A stretch of DNA of 64,000 nt from Saururus chinensis (taxonomy: Eukaryota; Streptophyta; Magnoliopsida; Piperales; Saururaceae): NCBI GenBank assembly GCA_035235625.1, contig CP141142.1, forward strand, positions 19,788,995 to 19,852,994, in the 5' to 3' direction. Shown here piece by piece: positions 25,768 through 38,112 of this stretch. The position numbers and the translations under genes are program-made. Position 1 is the first letter of the stretch, and each line of letters starts with the position of its first letter. The notes under the pieces are model-generated. The model did not search any database. It saw nothing but the letters and a program-made list of their open reading frames with translations, and was not told the DNA's origin.

Positions 25768-26722
25768 TATTGAGTGGCCGGACCAGCGGAAGCACGGTGG
25801 GATGGGGGTGGCGCACCAATCAAAAACTAGCGTTTAAAATTAAACTACAGTGAATCATGCATAAACCTCTAATCAATTGGCAATAAATCATATCCCTATC
25901 ATAGATCAAGAAAAGAGGAAATACAAAAAAGGACAACAGTGTATTGACCTGAGTTGTCTAGCCCTTGCATGCCCTTGGAGTCGATCAAGCTTGCACACAC
26001 CGATATCAAGAACAACAAGTGATGAAAAGGGGATTACCTCTATGTGTTGATCCCTCACAAACCGAAGCCCTTGGATTGAAGAAATCTCAGCAACATCAGT
26101 CCCTTGAATCAGCATTCTAGCCAAGGAGGAGAGGTTTCTTCCTTAATCAGCCAGCCACCAGCAACTTCTCCCAAGCTATGAGCAGGCCGCACCATTTGGG
26201 AGAGGAGGGGGCAGCTAGATTGGGAGAGAGGAGACAAGAGGGGGGCGAGCCACACTTAGGGTTGTCTCCTCTCTTTCTCTCCCTTAAATACCCTCCCACT
26301 TTCCTATCTTAAGCGGGCCTTTAAGTGGGCTATTCATGTTGGGCTTCCTTGCTAGATTTCTTTCGGTTTCTCTTGAGGTTCAAATACAATGGGAGCGGGC
26401 TCTGTCTCTCAGAGCCTGCAGAGGCCTAGACTTCCTGCACAAGGCAAGCCCACAACAGGGTCGACCCCTAGCTAACTACATGTCTCACCATCGACACATA
26501 ATTCACATGTTTAGGCCCCATAACGTGTTAATGCACAACCTAGTTGAATGCCTAGTGTGCATGTGTGATGTAAGCGGGTCCAATCGAATTAGTGTAAAGA
26601 ATGCACATATGGGGTTGGCGCAACCGCCCCCACTACCCTTAGACCCCGTGGCCCATACCAGTTCACCCAAACTACGACAACGTTGGACGAAACCGGGCCT
26701 AAGCCCATACCATGGTCCAACA
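25768..26722 (-). mobile_element. Solo LTR (955 bp), probably copia-type
   Basis: On the minus strand it starts TGTTGGACC and ends CAATA, one change from the inverse of TGTTG. It is flanked on both sides by GGAAC (25763-25767 and 26723-26727), a perfect 5-bp target duplication with no internal region, so it is a solo LTR. A TATA-like TATTTAAG on the minus strand near 26283 fits an LTR promoter. A related, truncated copy lies at 46405-46990. The open frame at 26336-26782 is LTR sequence, not a gene. Confidence 0.8.
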
Positions 26723-26727
26723 GGAAC

Positions 26728-29339
26728 GACCTTTGTTTGTATAAAATGGAGAATAAGAAAAAAATCTTACAAAGGTTTTTAGCAACGGGTCATCAAAGAA
26801 GGTGGAAGACGCGCTGGAACTAAAGCACCATGCGTGATGTGCATGAAATCTATTTATTTTATAAGTCTCTTTTACCTTATTTACTAGCATAGGATAAGTT
26901 TAATTTAAGGTTAATTAAGTTTTATTTATGTTAAAATATAAATTAATATTTTACTTTAATTATTAATTAATTCAGTATACATTGGTAGTTGTGTTTGAAT
27001 TAAGTTAAAATTTTATTCAATTTTTGCATTACTTAAATATAGCCTATTGTGCTTTGTAGGTGGATGTCACACGAACTTTCTTGATGTTTATGTCAATTAG
27101 AAAATATTTAGACACGATCCATACATTTTGAATGGATCAAATACAAGTAGAAAGAGCACTCAAGGAAAGAAAAGATATGCATGTGGAAAGATTATAAAGC
27201 GCAGAGAAGATGAAGGGAGGCCAGCTAAATATAATGAGCAATGAAGACCAGAAAATTAATAGCATGGCAGTCTTCGCATCAAGAGAAACTTATCACGGCA
27301 GCAATTTGAAAATGAAGGGCTAAAGAGCCAATGGAAAAATAAGACAATTCGAAACGCCATTCCAATTCAAAGACCAACAAGCTTCAAGAGAACAATCAGC
27401 CGGTAGCAGATTTCCAAACCAAGAAGCATTAGTGAGTAGTCCACGTCCAGAATTAGTAGCAAAAGAATGGAATGAACAACAGAAGGAAAGTTTGGCCAAA
27501 AAAAATTGAAGGAAGACTAGCTTCACGTCAATTGCAAACCAAACAAATTCAACATTCCAATCAGAGCCGCCAATGCAATAAAGGAAAGGAGACTTCAGCA
27601 AGAAACATCTAAAACAGAGCAAAGAGTTTGTAGCAAAGAATAAAGACAGCATGATTTCAGTTCACAATAGCCAAACAGAGTATGACAAACCAGAAGGAAA
27701 GAAAGAAAGCAAACCTGAATTAGAGAGAGAAACAATTGGGCAGCAAGAAAGAAGAAGAAAAAGGTAGGAACAATAAATAGAAAGAATCTATTTAGGGGTT
27801 GGAATTAAGAGCATAAACAAGGAAAAATAGCTTTCCAGAATCTTATAAAAACAAAGCATTAAAATTTCAGAATTTTAGAGATGAAGAGGAAGAACAAGAC
27901 GGATTAGAAGGAAACTAGCTAGTTCCAACCTCCAAAAATGAGATGAAAAGCATCAAGAATTCAAGACGAACACAGAGGAGGAACGAGAGAAGAAAACAAG
28001 AAAATTGTTCTCACAGGTACTGCACTGTTCATGGTGCTGTAGCAACCACAAGCCGGGATTTTTTCAATGGGTATTTGACGAAGAATTTGATAGGGCAGTA
28101 TTTTTTATTTATTTATGTCCCTTTGTTCTCGTTTGTTTCAATTTTTAATCTTATGCTCTCCATAATCATGATATTCCAAACCTGCTTAACTAGGGTTGAG
28201 ATAAAATACTAATGAAGTGTGTAATAAACTCAATTTTTAATTTCTATTTAGTAGATTAATTATTTTTAATTCCATCTTCTAAGTTTTTTTTAATTATTAT
28301 GTAAAGTAGATTAATTCATTAGATTATCACTAGTTGTAAAGTATAACCTGTGTGTACAAGTATAAAGAATTGATCATTGATTACTTATGCTCCCGGATAT
28401 GTGTAACACTTAGATAAAAGATTTAAAGTTGAGTTTCCTTTGGTATTTTATAAATTTGGATTAAAATTGATAACATATGTAGATTTAGTATGAATTTGAT
28501 GCCTTAATTTAATCCTTTCTTATTATTTTTTTAAAATATTTTAGTTTTGTCTCTTCGTATTTTTAAGTGAGAATTACATAATTCCTGATTTGATAACTTA
28601 GAAATAACAACTACTGATTTTAGTATCTGACAATTTTTTCTAAGATTAGCATTCCTCTTGACATCAAATTTACCAAACACTTTATTACTTCACTACATGT
28701 GCTTGGGCAACACACCAAGTTGAGATCTTTCAGTAGAGGACTTTCTTTGAAAAAGTGCCTTGTTAGACTTAGTGAACAGTCAAAGCTACTACAAAGATTG
28801 AATAGATGAAAAATAGGGCCGGGGGTGGGGGGGGGGGGGAGGGGGGAAGAAATAGATGTGTTCGTCTAATTATAAGTATTTTTCTTTAACTACCTAACCT
28901 ACACTGTAGCAGTAGGTGTTGGCTAGTATGCTGCTGCCCCATGGCTATGGTTAAGTAGACAAGCTCATATCTATGATCTACTAGCCAGCGCAGCTATGGC
29001 ATATGATGCAGCAAACAACAATTGTGTGCAAATTTCAATCAAAAAATAATGAAAAGAAATTAAAAGAGAGAATTTGAAGAGAAGATTGAATTTTCTTAAG
29101 AACAACCAACTGAACAGTCCAGAGGCCCAACAGCATGGAAAAAAACGCAACCCAGAGTCTGCTTCCAGAAACCATAATTTTCCCAAAAACTCAATTCCCC
29201 TTAGTTTCTCATTATAACTTCTATTTATACTACACTTCTCAACCAAAACATACCTCACACCACAAGTGTAAAGTGTAGAGTGGCGTATCAGAGGAAGTAG
29301 GGTGATGGCGTAAGCCCTAGGGATTAAACAATTATCTCT
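26728..29339. other. Gene-free, purine-rich and AT-rich DNA
   Basis: 27100-28010 is unusually rich in A and G (AGAAGAAAGG-type) but has no sustained reading frame or recognisable motif. 28200-28700 is AT-rich. A poly-G tract lies at 28816-28847. Possibly decayed LTR-element leader sequence; nothing can be assigned. Confidence 0.5.
28816..28847 (+). repeat. Poly-G tract
   Basis: About 32 bases almost all G, with few interruptions. Similar to the tract at 18892-18930. Potential G-quadruplex; the length is uncertain. Confidence 0.75.
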
Positions 29340-29925
29340 ATACATCTATATGAAAAACCATTCACATAAGAAATAAACATAATCAAGAGGTTATCAATCA
29401 AATTAAATTAAGGAGCATTACCCACTTACCTTTGGGGTTAATCAGCCCCCGGATGCCTTGAACCTTCACATCAATGCTTGATGGATCAATTGAATTTGAA
29501 CTCTAATTATTTACTTAGAGGTAAGAGAGGAATACCTTGATTATGTGTAGATCCCACATAATCTTATGCAATGGTGTGTATAACTCTTGATGGAGTACCC
29601 TAGCCCTTCTTTTTTAGTCCTCTTTTAGATATTAATGATGACACAAAGCTCGAAATAATCACTAAAGAATGGAGATTGATGAGGATGAGAAAGAAGGGGG
29701 CGACCAGCCCTCTTCTTCTTTCCTATTTGTGCAAACTGCCAAGGGAGAGGGGGAGAGGAGGTGTGATGGGAAGAGAGAGGAGAAAGGGGGGCATACCTCA
29801 CTTCAGGGTTTCCCTCTCTTGCTTTTTTATTTATGCTCCCTTACCTTACATGGGCTTTAGTTAACTGGGCCTAAAGGATCTAGATATGGGCTCTATTTAT
29901 TAGAGCCCATGGAAGCTTGAGCTCC
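29340..29925 (-). mobile_element. Possible LTR-like fragment
   Basis: Its layout resembles the LTRs at 19693-20500 and 25768-26722: a block with TGTGTAGATCCCACA, then a purine-rich segment, then a TTTATTTATGC region followed by GGGCTTTAG. It directly adjoins the gypsy fragment to its right and may be that element's LTR or a separate one. Ends are not resolved; this is inference from composition and short shared words. Confidence 0.35.
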
Positions 29926-31540
29926 TTCACGCAATCATGCCAGTAATAAGGTCCCCTCGTGAAATGCTCAAGCTAGAGCTAGAAAGATAAATTAGACTAG
30001 AAGCAGGAGGATAATAAGCATAAACGTCAACAATATTGAAAGTTTTGGAGATAGCTAGCCCAATGAGGTGGTAAATCAAGGATATAGGCATTATCATTAA
30101 TACGTTGAAGAGTTGAGTATATACCAAACTTCTTATCACAGAGCTTATTGTAAGTACCAGTGGGAAATCATTCTTTGAAAAAGATGGACCATCACCAGTT
30201 GACAAACTTGGAATACATATTGCCGGTGGTGGGAATCAATAACAGCTTTATAAGCAGCATTAGGCTTAGTCAGCTCCTGTGTTTAACTGATGCATGGATG
30301 TCAACTATTTTTTCCACATCATGTTTTGGTAGTAACATTACCTCTAGTAGCTCTAGACTGAAGCAAGAGATCGAAAAGAAATGGAGGTTGATAGCCGTGG
30401 ACAACTTAGAAGGGAGACTTGTTGGTCAACATTTTTGGACAAGATTTATATGCAAATTTGGTTTGTGCCAAACAAGTATCCAGCCCATTTTTTAGGTTTA
30501 TCACCCGACAAACAATGAAGAGCATTACCCGATGTCCTATTTACGACCTCAGTTTAATCATCACTTCGAGGGTGGCGTTTACTCGAAACGTGCAAGTTTG
30601 TGCCCATACACTTCCATAAAGTCTGCCAAAAATTACTATGAAATTGAGTGTCTTGATATGAAGAGTCTTAGGAACACCATGGAGTTCGACAATATTTGTT
30701 AAAAATAGACGAGCAACATGTGCCATGACCTGAGAGGCCTATGTCACAACAAGGGGCCAGGGGAGTGTGAGCTACACATAAAGTTGATGGTCCTTAAAGT
30801 CTGCAATGTGGCAAGTAATAATATCATTTATAAATACAATCATGCACTAATGCAAGTATAGAAAACTCTTTTTACCAAATCCATAAACGATATTGGCACG
30901 TTAGTCATTTGAAAGGGAATTACTCAGAACTCATAAGTGAGCATAGTGTGTTCTGAAAGCTATAGTATGAACATCCTCCCCCTTAATCCAAAGCTTGTAG
31001 TAAGTCAATCAAAAATCAATCTTTGGAAAGAGTTTTGTACTCTGAAGTTAGTTGAACATGTCATCACTCCTTAGAAGATGGTACTTATTCTTAATTGCCA
31101 CTTGATTCAACAATTGATAGCAAATGCAGAGTTGAAAAGACTCATTCTTCTTCCTCACAAAAAAGACTAGTACTCCTCGGGATGATACATTTGGTCAAAT
31201 GAATCCCTTATTAAGAAGATCCTACAAATGGCTCTTTAATTCTTTTAATTCTACAGGTGTCATCTAATACAATGCCTTTAATTTCAGTGTTGCTTTTGGC
31301 TACAAGTCTATGTTGAAGCTATTCACTCTCTTTGGTGGCAATCTAGGTAAGTTTTATAGAATTACAACACCAAAGTCTCAAACAACTAGAATATCCTTCA
31401 ATGAACTACTGGCCTCTTCATATGATATAATGCAAGTAACAAAAGTTGAACATCCTTACTTCAAGAGCTTCTCAACTCTCAAAGAAATGAGAAAATAAGT
31501 TCTACTTCATAAAAGGTTTGGAAACCACTAGTTTTAAAAA
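29926..31540 (-). mobile_element. Ty3/gypsy chromovirus-type pol fragment
   Basis: The minus strand, from right to left, carries recognisable gypsy pol pieces: the linker to reverse transcriptase (LPRLPPKRVNSFNIDL, ELKELKSHL, about 31230-31340), reverse transcriptase (NQVAIKNKYHLLRSDDMF, about 31090), then integrase (ARLFLTNIVELHGVPKTL, about 30680) and its C-terminal part (FPTGTYNKL, about 30150). The order fits a Tekay/Del-type chromovirus. Parts of pol are missing and it is heavily broken: an old fossil. Confidence 0.75.
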
Positions 31541-31778
31541 AAATGGGGTAATTTGAAACTCAATTTTCTAAGGGGTGAAAGAGAGGTACCAGTTGAGCAA
31601 CGTTGGGTGTACTAGTGGCACAACATTGGGTGCACCAAGCGGTAATAGAAATTGGTGATAGTATTGGTTGAAGGACTGAGTGGAAGCCATGGAAGAAAGT
31701 GAGTTAGGGAAGGAAACCAACCTAACCTGAGCTTGACTTTGGAGATCCAATAAGTTCCTTAAAAATGAAATAGCTTCA

Positions 31779-33515
31779 AGGGTGTTTTGTTTTCATAGGA
31801 TTCTAGGGAATTTACCAAAATGGCCCTTGGATACAATGTATTACATAAAATGTATCATTTTTTCGTAATACAAAATGGCCCTATACACATATAAACCTCC
31901 GGCATAAATTATCTAAATACCTATTTCTCATTTCCTTCTTTTTAACTTCACTAACTCTCTATTTTTCACTTCCAACAGCTTCGCCTTCGCCAACAACTCC
32001 ACCACCTCCTCCACTAATTCTGCCACCTCCACCTCTAACTTTATCATCTTTATCACCAACTCCACTTCACCCGACTGTCCTCACCTTCTCCTCCATTGTC
32101 ACCTTAACCTCGTCCCTGCTTCTACCACCTCTATTCCTCTTCTTCTTGGCTCCCTTCTCTTTGTCCTGCTCTTCCCCTTTTCCTCTTTGGTCGCCACCAC
32201 TTCCTCCCTCCCAGATTTTAACAAGATTGGTCACAAACTAGCCAATAGGACTATTAATTATTATTTTTACAAGTTCAAATTTTTAAAAAAGAATCCATAA
32301 ACATGTTAAACTACTAAAAAATAAGAGATGGTTTCATTTTTACTTGACTCTGAGCTTTTTCTAATGCTAACTTGAACCTCATTCTTACAGTCAACAATCG
32401 ACAGTTAACACTTGACAATCAACAATCAAACTTATTGCAATAAAAAGGATATAAGCAACAATCTGAATGACAATGTTTCCCTAAGCATTCAAACTAAATA
32501 GATAAAATAAAAAATAAAGTAAATTTTAAATATGTGACTGTCAACTATTTAACTATCAAATGTCCTATCAACTATCATATTTCAATAAAAGGTTGTTGGC
32601 ACCGGAGAAAAAAAAATTGTCAATGTTGGAGAAGGCAATTTTTAGCATTGGACATTATAAAAGTGGATAGTTGGGACATTTAATAGATGACAGTTGACAT
32701 TCAAGATAGTCAATAGTAGTACATTTAAATTTTGTTTTACTTATTTATTTTGTTAAAATAGTTTATTATAAGTACTCAGGGAGACATTGTCACTCATAGT
32801 GTTATCATATATCTCCTTTATTACAATAAATCTGATTAAGTGTCGATTGTTAGTACAAGAGGTTTGGGTTAGCATTAAAGAAAGCTTAAAATTGAGCAAA
32901 AATGAAACTTACTCTTAGTTTTGAATAGTTTAACATATTTATATATTCACTTTTTAAGATTTGAACTTGTAGAGGAAGAAAATAAATTTTTAATTGCTCC
33001 TTTGACTAGTTTATGACTGGTCTTGTTAGATTTCTAGAGGGAGGTAGAGGAGGATAAAGAGAAGGGGAGGAGGAGGATAGAGAGAGAGAGAGAAAGGGGG
33101 AGATGAGAGTGGAGAGGGAGGATTAGGAGGAGAGGGGAAAAGGAAGAGGAGGAGAAGGTGGTGGCCAAAGAGGGGAGGAGGTAGAGGTAAAGATGAAGTC
33201 ATATGAACTAGATCTCATAGCAAAAATGACAAAGTTGGCAATGGAGGTAGCAAAATTGGTAGCAAAGATAGTGAAGGTGGCACAGTAAATTGGTAGCAAA
33301 GATAGTGAAGGTGGCACAGTCGAAGCCAGAGCTGTTAAAAATTAATAAAAAATAATAAGTTGCTGAAGCTAGCAAATAGTAATTTTGCATGGGGGATTTC
33401 TATTACTTTAAGTGGTAAAATACACTACCAAATGCCTTCTACGCCCTCTCATTTCCGCAATTACAAAGTTGGGGGCAAAAAAAAAATGTAAAAAGGGAGA
33501 AACCAAACATCCTAC
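31779..33515. mobile_element. Large inverted-repeat (foldback) element
   Basis: Two arms of roughly 500-850 bases read as imperfect reverse complements around a centre near 32620. For example, CAAGTTCAAATTTTTAAAAA at about 32269 pairs with TTTTTAAGATTTGAACTTG at about 32953, and GTCAACAATCGACAG at about 32390 pairs with GTGTCGATTGTTAG at about 32838. The pyrimidine-rich stretch at 31980-32210 mirrors the purine-rich stretch at 33035-33190. Outer ends AGGGTGTTTTGTTTTC and GAAACCAAACATCCT are candidate terminal repeats. No transposase is seen and no target duplication was found. Confidence 0.65.
33257..33324 (+). repeat. 34-bp tandem duplication
   Basis: Two adjacent, almost identical copies of a unit starting AAATTGGTAGCAAAGATAG and ending GGTGGCACAGT. 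It lies within the right arm of the foldback element, so it arose after or during arm divergence. Confidence 0.75.
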
Positions 33516-33620
33516 AGGAACATAATTATAGCATTCTTACTAACAGGATGATACTTCATGAGATCACATTATGTGAATATGCTAAAAAACTCACTTTTTT
33601 ATTTACATATATGAAATAAA

Positions 33621-33626
33621 TTTATT
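33621..33626 (-). terminator. Poly(A) signal of the dioxygenase gene
   Basis: The minus strand reads AATAAA about 35 bases after the stop codon at 33661. It is the nearest such signal. The short 3'UTR is plausible but unproven. Confidence 0.45.
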
Positions 33627-33660
33627 CTCCTTATTTTGGGAAGTTTGGATCTTTGATTAA

Positions 33661-36600
33661 TTACTGAGCCAGCTTAAAGTGATCGATCTGAATGTTTTCC
33701 ACATCTAACTTCTTGAAGTTGCTATCCTTCCTTGTCTTGAAGAATTTCCCCCAGTTGTACGCCCTGTATTTAGCTGGGTTATCCTTGGTCAGCAATTCAT
33801 CTAAGGGCTTCACCATGACATAATGTGCAGGGTTGAAGAAGAAAGGGATGGAAAATCTCTCTCTTTGGGAGTTCACCATTACTCTGTGATCGGCACTTTC
33901 ATACTTTCCATTGCTCCAAACCTGTAGTCATTTTCCACATAATATTTTCTTCCATTTGAAGAGTTGAAAGTAGCTGCGAGTAGCATTTTTCACCGAAAAA
34001 AAGTTCTGATAGAAAAAAAGGTTCAAAGAAGCTGGAAGTAAAAAGGGAAAACGAGGCTGTCGAGCCAATATCATGGCCCCCACCATGCCACAGTCAAATG
34101 GTACAGTTCCTAAAATACTAGTACTCCACATAGAAAAACTTACAGTACCATTAGCATGGAACAACTTTGGCATGTATCATGGGCAGGCAGGGGCCTCCCC
34201 CGTGAGTAACACAGGCCATACGATGCGCCCGAATGAGCTTGGCACAGGTGTGCGCTGGGCGCTTATAAACAAGACTCTTTTGGGGAAGAAAATTTTGCTG
34301 TAGGGGTATTTTATCTTTGTATCTCTTTCATGGATCCTAAAACCTTGCTACGTTAATGAAAGTAGAGTAAATTATGTTACTTTATAATGATGTCTATGCC
34401 AGTACTGTTCTTTATATTTTAAAAAATGCGATATTTAAAAAAGCTCATTTATTAATTTTTTACTCTCCACTAATCTTTTTACTCCTTCCATTACTATGAG
34501 AAAGATAACAAGACATTCTTTTCCAAATCCATACAATTAATTTGAGACGTGAGAACTGTCAGCTATGTCGTGTGCAGCATGCTAGGTGCCCTTATGGTAA
34601 TCTGAAAACGACCTTATAGATATTTATAATATATTACCATTGATAATCGTGTCAGTTATGTCGTGTAACGCATACTAGATGCCTCACTTAACTACAAAAA
34701 AGGGAGTTAATTCATATATGTTACTAATAAATTACAAGTGGCAAGCATGATTAAGTGCCGATATTATACAACCAAAGATATCAATACCTTTCATTCATTT
34801 TTGACATAGTTATCAATACCTCAATTATATCAGATCATCACAGAGATAGACACAGAAAGTATGTGAGGAAGTATTTTAATGGCTCCTATTTTCCCCTACC
34901 CTTGCTATGTAACAAGGAAGTGTTGGTACGTGATTTATTAAAACAGGAAGGTGGGCTCAAGGGACCGAGATGCTATAGAAATAGAAGGAGGTCGTATCCA
35001 TAATCTCCGCCCATATGAACAGCTAGGAGTTTGGATTTAAATGGGGCGTCCCGCATATTGTTTCGGGCTAAAATTGTGAACAGCTAGGAGTTAATTAGGC
35101 TGGTGAAGGATCACCAGCGTAACGATAGGTGAACTTTCACCGACCGTTGGATATCCGCAATTGACAGGTTAACACCCGGTCCATGTGCAATTGTGGTAGA
35201 TATGAATGTTAGCCGGCCCGCCGTTGATTTTGGGGATCAAATAACCGGTAAAAATATCCAATAAAAAATATTATAATAATAATATAAATAAGTCTAATAA
35301 ATTAATATTATAATAATATAATTCTTTATTATTTGTAGTTGGGTAAAAGTCTGGTTGTATGGGTCGGGTACAAACCGAACCTAAATTCAAAACGGGTCAA
35401 GAGCGTAATCCTTGACCCTGACCCTACTTGTAGTCGGGTTGGGTCGAGTGCAAGGTTAAACAGGTCGGGTTTAAATCGGGTAAATGGGTCAAGTTGGATT
35501 TTTCTAGCCCTGATAATATAGATATATACCATATTGTGCCTCTTTGTGCCATGATAAAACCCATTGTATCATGCCACGGAGCCTAATCTCGATCCAATGT
35601 TTTCCAAAAGTTCAAGTAGCCTTTCACTCTCCCCCCTCCATTCTATCGCTCCATCTCTTAGTTTACTCTCACATTTTTAGGACGGCTTTTCGTTCAAGAT
35701 ATCGTTGTGCCAATGTAGAATGTAACTTCAAATCCAAGGAGGCTACCGTATCTGGGGCATAGTTTTGTGCCAAACTAGAAGGGAACTTCAAATCAGAAGA
35801 AGCTTTCATATCCTTGGGCAGAGTGTATGGTTCCCATTTGCACTGAGGACATACTTTTTTTTTGTAATTACTGAGATCATACTTACATAACTATTTATTT
35901 AGACAACATTCCTACAATGTCTTTGTCCATTATATAATACAAGTTGACTAATGATAGAATTTTTAATATTTGTCTATTTTACTCATACTTTTGACCCTTA
36001 ATTTTTATCTTACCTATCCTTATCATCACATATCTTAAAATGTCCTTCGATAAAAGTTTGAATTGATATGTAGTATAAATGTATTTTAGTAAAATTTTAT
36101 ACCTAGATTGTTTTAGTTGATTACCACATGTCAGCCTAATACTAATTGCTAATACGATATCTATTTTACTTTATATGTTATATTAATTTAAACTTGATGG
36201 GGTTATAGCTTGGACTTGTAAACTCGGATTAATGCATTTTTTGAATTGTTAGAAGTTCTCACCGAACTCTATTTAATGAGATCAAGTTTGAGTATGTTTT
36301 CTGAAATTTTTTTATAGGTCCCATGCATATAACACACTTAAAAATTTGCAATATTGTTGGTATATTAAATATATTCATATTTGTGTATTTGGAAACATTA
36401 TTAAAAAACACACAATAAGCTCTACCAAATGAAATCTGCCTCAAACTTGGTCCTAAATATGACATACTACTAAGTCTATAAAATTAGGACTCATTTCCTA
36501 CTAAAATTAAGTGCATTTAGATTAGTATAGCACTTAAAATTATATGTAAGAAAAATTTATAATCATTATCTTAAAAGCATATATTGTACATATATAGCAT

Positions 36601-37678
36601 TCAAATGAGACTTTTGTTTGATGCATACTTTCTCACTAATTTATCTTATTTTTTCATCTAATTTATATTTATATACAAAATGCGCGTTCAATTTTTACAA
36701 AATGGTCACATAATTTATGCATAAGATCAAATGTACTCGTACTTACTTGAATGATGTCTCCCACATTGATGATGAATGAGTCAGGAATTGGATTGACGCG
36801 TACCCATTCGCCATCGGTCTTGCGCTTCACGTCGAGCCCTCCGACGTCGTCTTGAGCAAGAATGGTGAGCGCTCCAGCATCCTTGTGGCGGCCCACACCG
36901 AGAGCCAGGTCCGGAGATGGGCAGGGCGGGTAGTGATTGAGTCGGATGAAGCTGGTATGGTCCTTGAAGAAGTGGTTCAAACGATCTGCTGTTAGCCCCA
37001 AACTCACGGAAATCAGCCCCATCAACTGATATGCTAGCTTCGCCATAGCTCTGAAGTACTGGATTCCGGCTTCCCTGTTGTGTTTATTGTACAAAAACAC
37101 TGATCACTATCTTCCATTGCGACGAACTGTGTGCCAACATGTTGCGAAATTTTGACTGTCATGGTCAGCAGAACATCACTTTTTGTTTCAACTTACCTCA
37201 GTTCAGGAGGATAATCTGGCCACTGGTTCCTAAGCATCAGCAAATCTTCACTCTCAGGCTCATGGGATGCAGCAATGATAATCGGATCCTCCACAGTGAA
37301 GTCAAAAACCTCCTTCCAGTCCCTAACATTCTTGGTGTGCTCCGAGTCATAATACCCTAGGGGATTCTCCTCGTCTCTTCGTACCTTCCTCTTCTCCTCC
37401 GGCGGCAGCGCAAAGAAGCACCTCGCAGCCGACTCCAGCCGTCTCTGCAGCTCCGGGAAGACCCCGTGATTGATCACTTGGAAGAAGCCCCAGTCCCTGC
37501 ATGCAAACTCAATCTCAGCAACAAGGTCGTCGAGGGCTGCTGATGATGGGCCTTCCAAGCTGGCAAAATTGTTCAATATAGACAGATCAATCAGAGGGAT
37601 CCCTCCTGCCGGAGCAATGGTAGCTTTGGGCCTGTGTTCCTCGGCTTGGATGAAGGCCTGGTCAATTGCCGGGGCCAT
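33661..37678 (-). CDS. 2-oxoglutarate/Fe(II)-dependent dioxygenase, At3g19000/At3g19010-like (3 exons, 356 aa)
   Basis: A cytosolic 2-ODD of the DOXC class, which oxidises small molecules using Fe(II), ascorbate, O2 and 2-oxoglutarate; the substrate is unknown. Exons (minus): 37678-37197, 37074-36747, 33921-33661, with GT-AG introns of 122 and 2825 bp, giving 356 aa, the family length. Residues about 30-130 are the N-terminal DIOX_N domain (GFFQVINHG). The catalytic domain has iron ligands His224 and Asp226 (GRHKDAGAL) and His282 (SADHRV), and the 2OG-binding Arg292-x-Ser294 (RFSIPF). The C-terminal ENIQIDHFK is a hallmark of the At3g19010 group. I chose the start MAPAIDQAFIQ because homologues begin about there; an in-frame Met 21 codons upstream lacks family similarity. 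All key residues are present, so it looks functional. Confidence 0.93.
34555..34690. repeat. Short direct repeats in dioxygenase intron 2
   Basis: GTCAGCTATGTCGTGTGCAG followed by GCATGCTAGGTGCC (about 34557) recurs as GTCAGTTATGTCGTGTAACG followed by CATACTAGATGCC (about 34650), about 92 bases apart. It may be a piece of a small repeat element. The rest of the intron (33922-36746) shows no gene. Confidence 0.5.
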
Positions 37679-38104
37679 AATTTCCCTTATCAGAATTGGG
37701 TTTGTGAGCAATTCTGCAAATGCCTGTGAGATTAATTTCAAGGTTTCGAGTTATAATGTTGCAAGAATAGTTAGGTTCATTGAACTTGGACAGTGCGATC
37801 AGTGTGAGAAGCGATTGCGTGGCCTATATGTTGTTTGTAATCAGGATTGGTCATAGAAGAGGCTGAATGAAAGCAACGTCCTGGAGGGTAGAAACAGCTT
37901 ACAAATGTTGCTGCTGTTTTGGGAAGATACCAATCGGACCGCCTCAGGTTGATCACATAAATAGATTGGTCAGATCGGACACTCACATTTGCCGTTTTCC
38001 GCTGGGCTATCGTTCTCGGTGACCAGTGCCCCCTGACGAGCTCACATGGGCTCAGCTCCGAACATTGGATGTCAAGGGCATTAATTTCTATGCACTGCTG
38101 TCGT

Positions 38105-38112
38105 CTTATATA
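38105..38112 (-). promoter_or_regulatory. Candidate TATA box of the dioxygenase gene
   Basis: The minus strand reads TATATAAG about 430 bases upstream of the chosen ATG. If used, the 5' leader would be about 400 bases, perhaps with a leader intron. A weaker CTATTTATG lies closer, at 37956-37964. I cannot tell which is used. Confidence 0.35.

Noticed and set aside
26336-26782. 148-aa open frame
   Set aside because: It lies within the solo LTR at 25768-26722 and crosses its end; no motif.
29669-29864. Two overlapping 62-63 aa open frames
   Set aside because: Low-complexity purine-rich LTR-like sequence; mutually exclusive frames with no motif.
35329-35532. Opposite-strand open frames of 60-67 aa in dioxygenase intron 2
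   Set aside because: Shadow frames over a GGGTCGGGT-rich non-coding stretch; no domain.
37679-37741. Upstream in-frame Met of the dioxygenase
   Set aside because: The extra 21 residues lack family similarity, and a possible splice acceptor (CTCACAG) lies within the stretch; homologues start near MAPAIDQAF.
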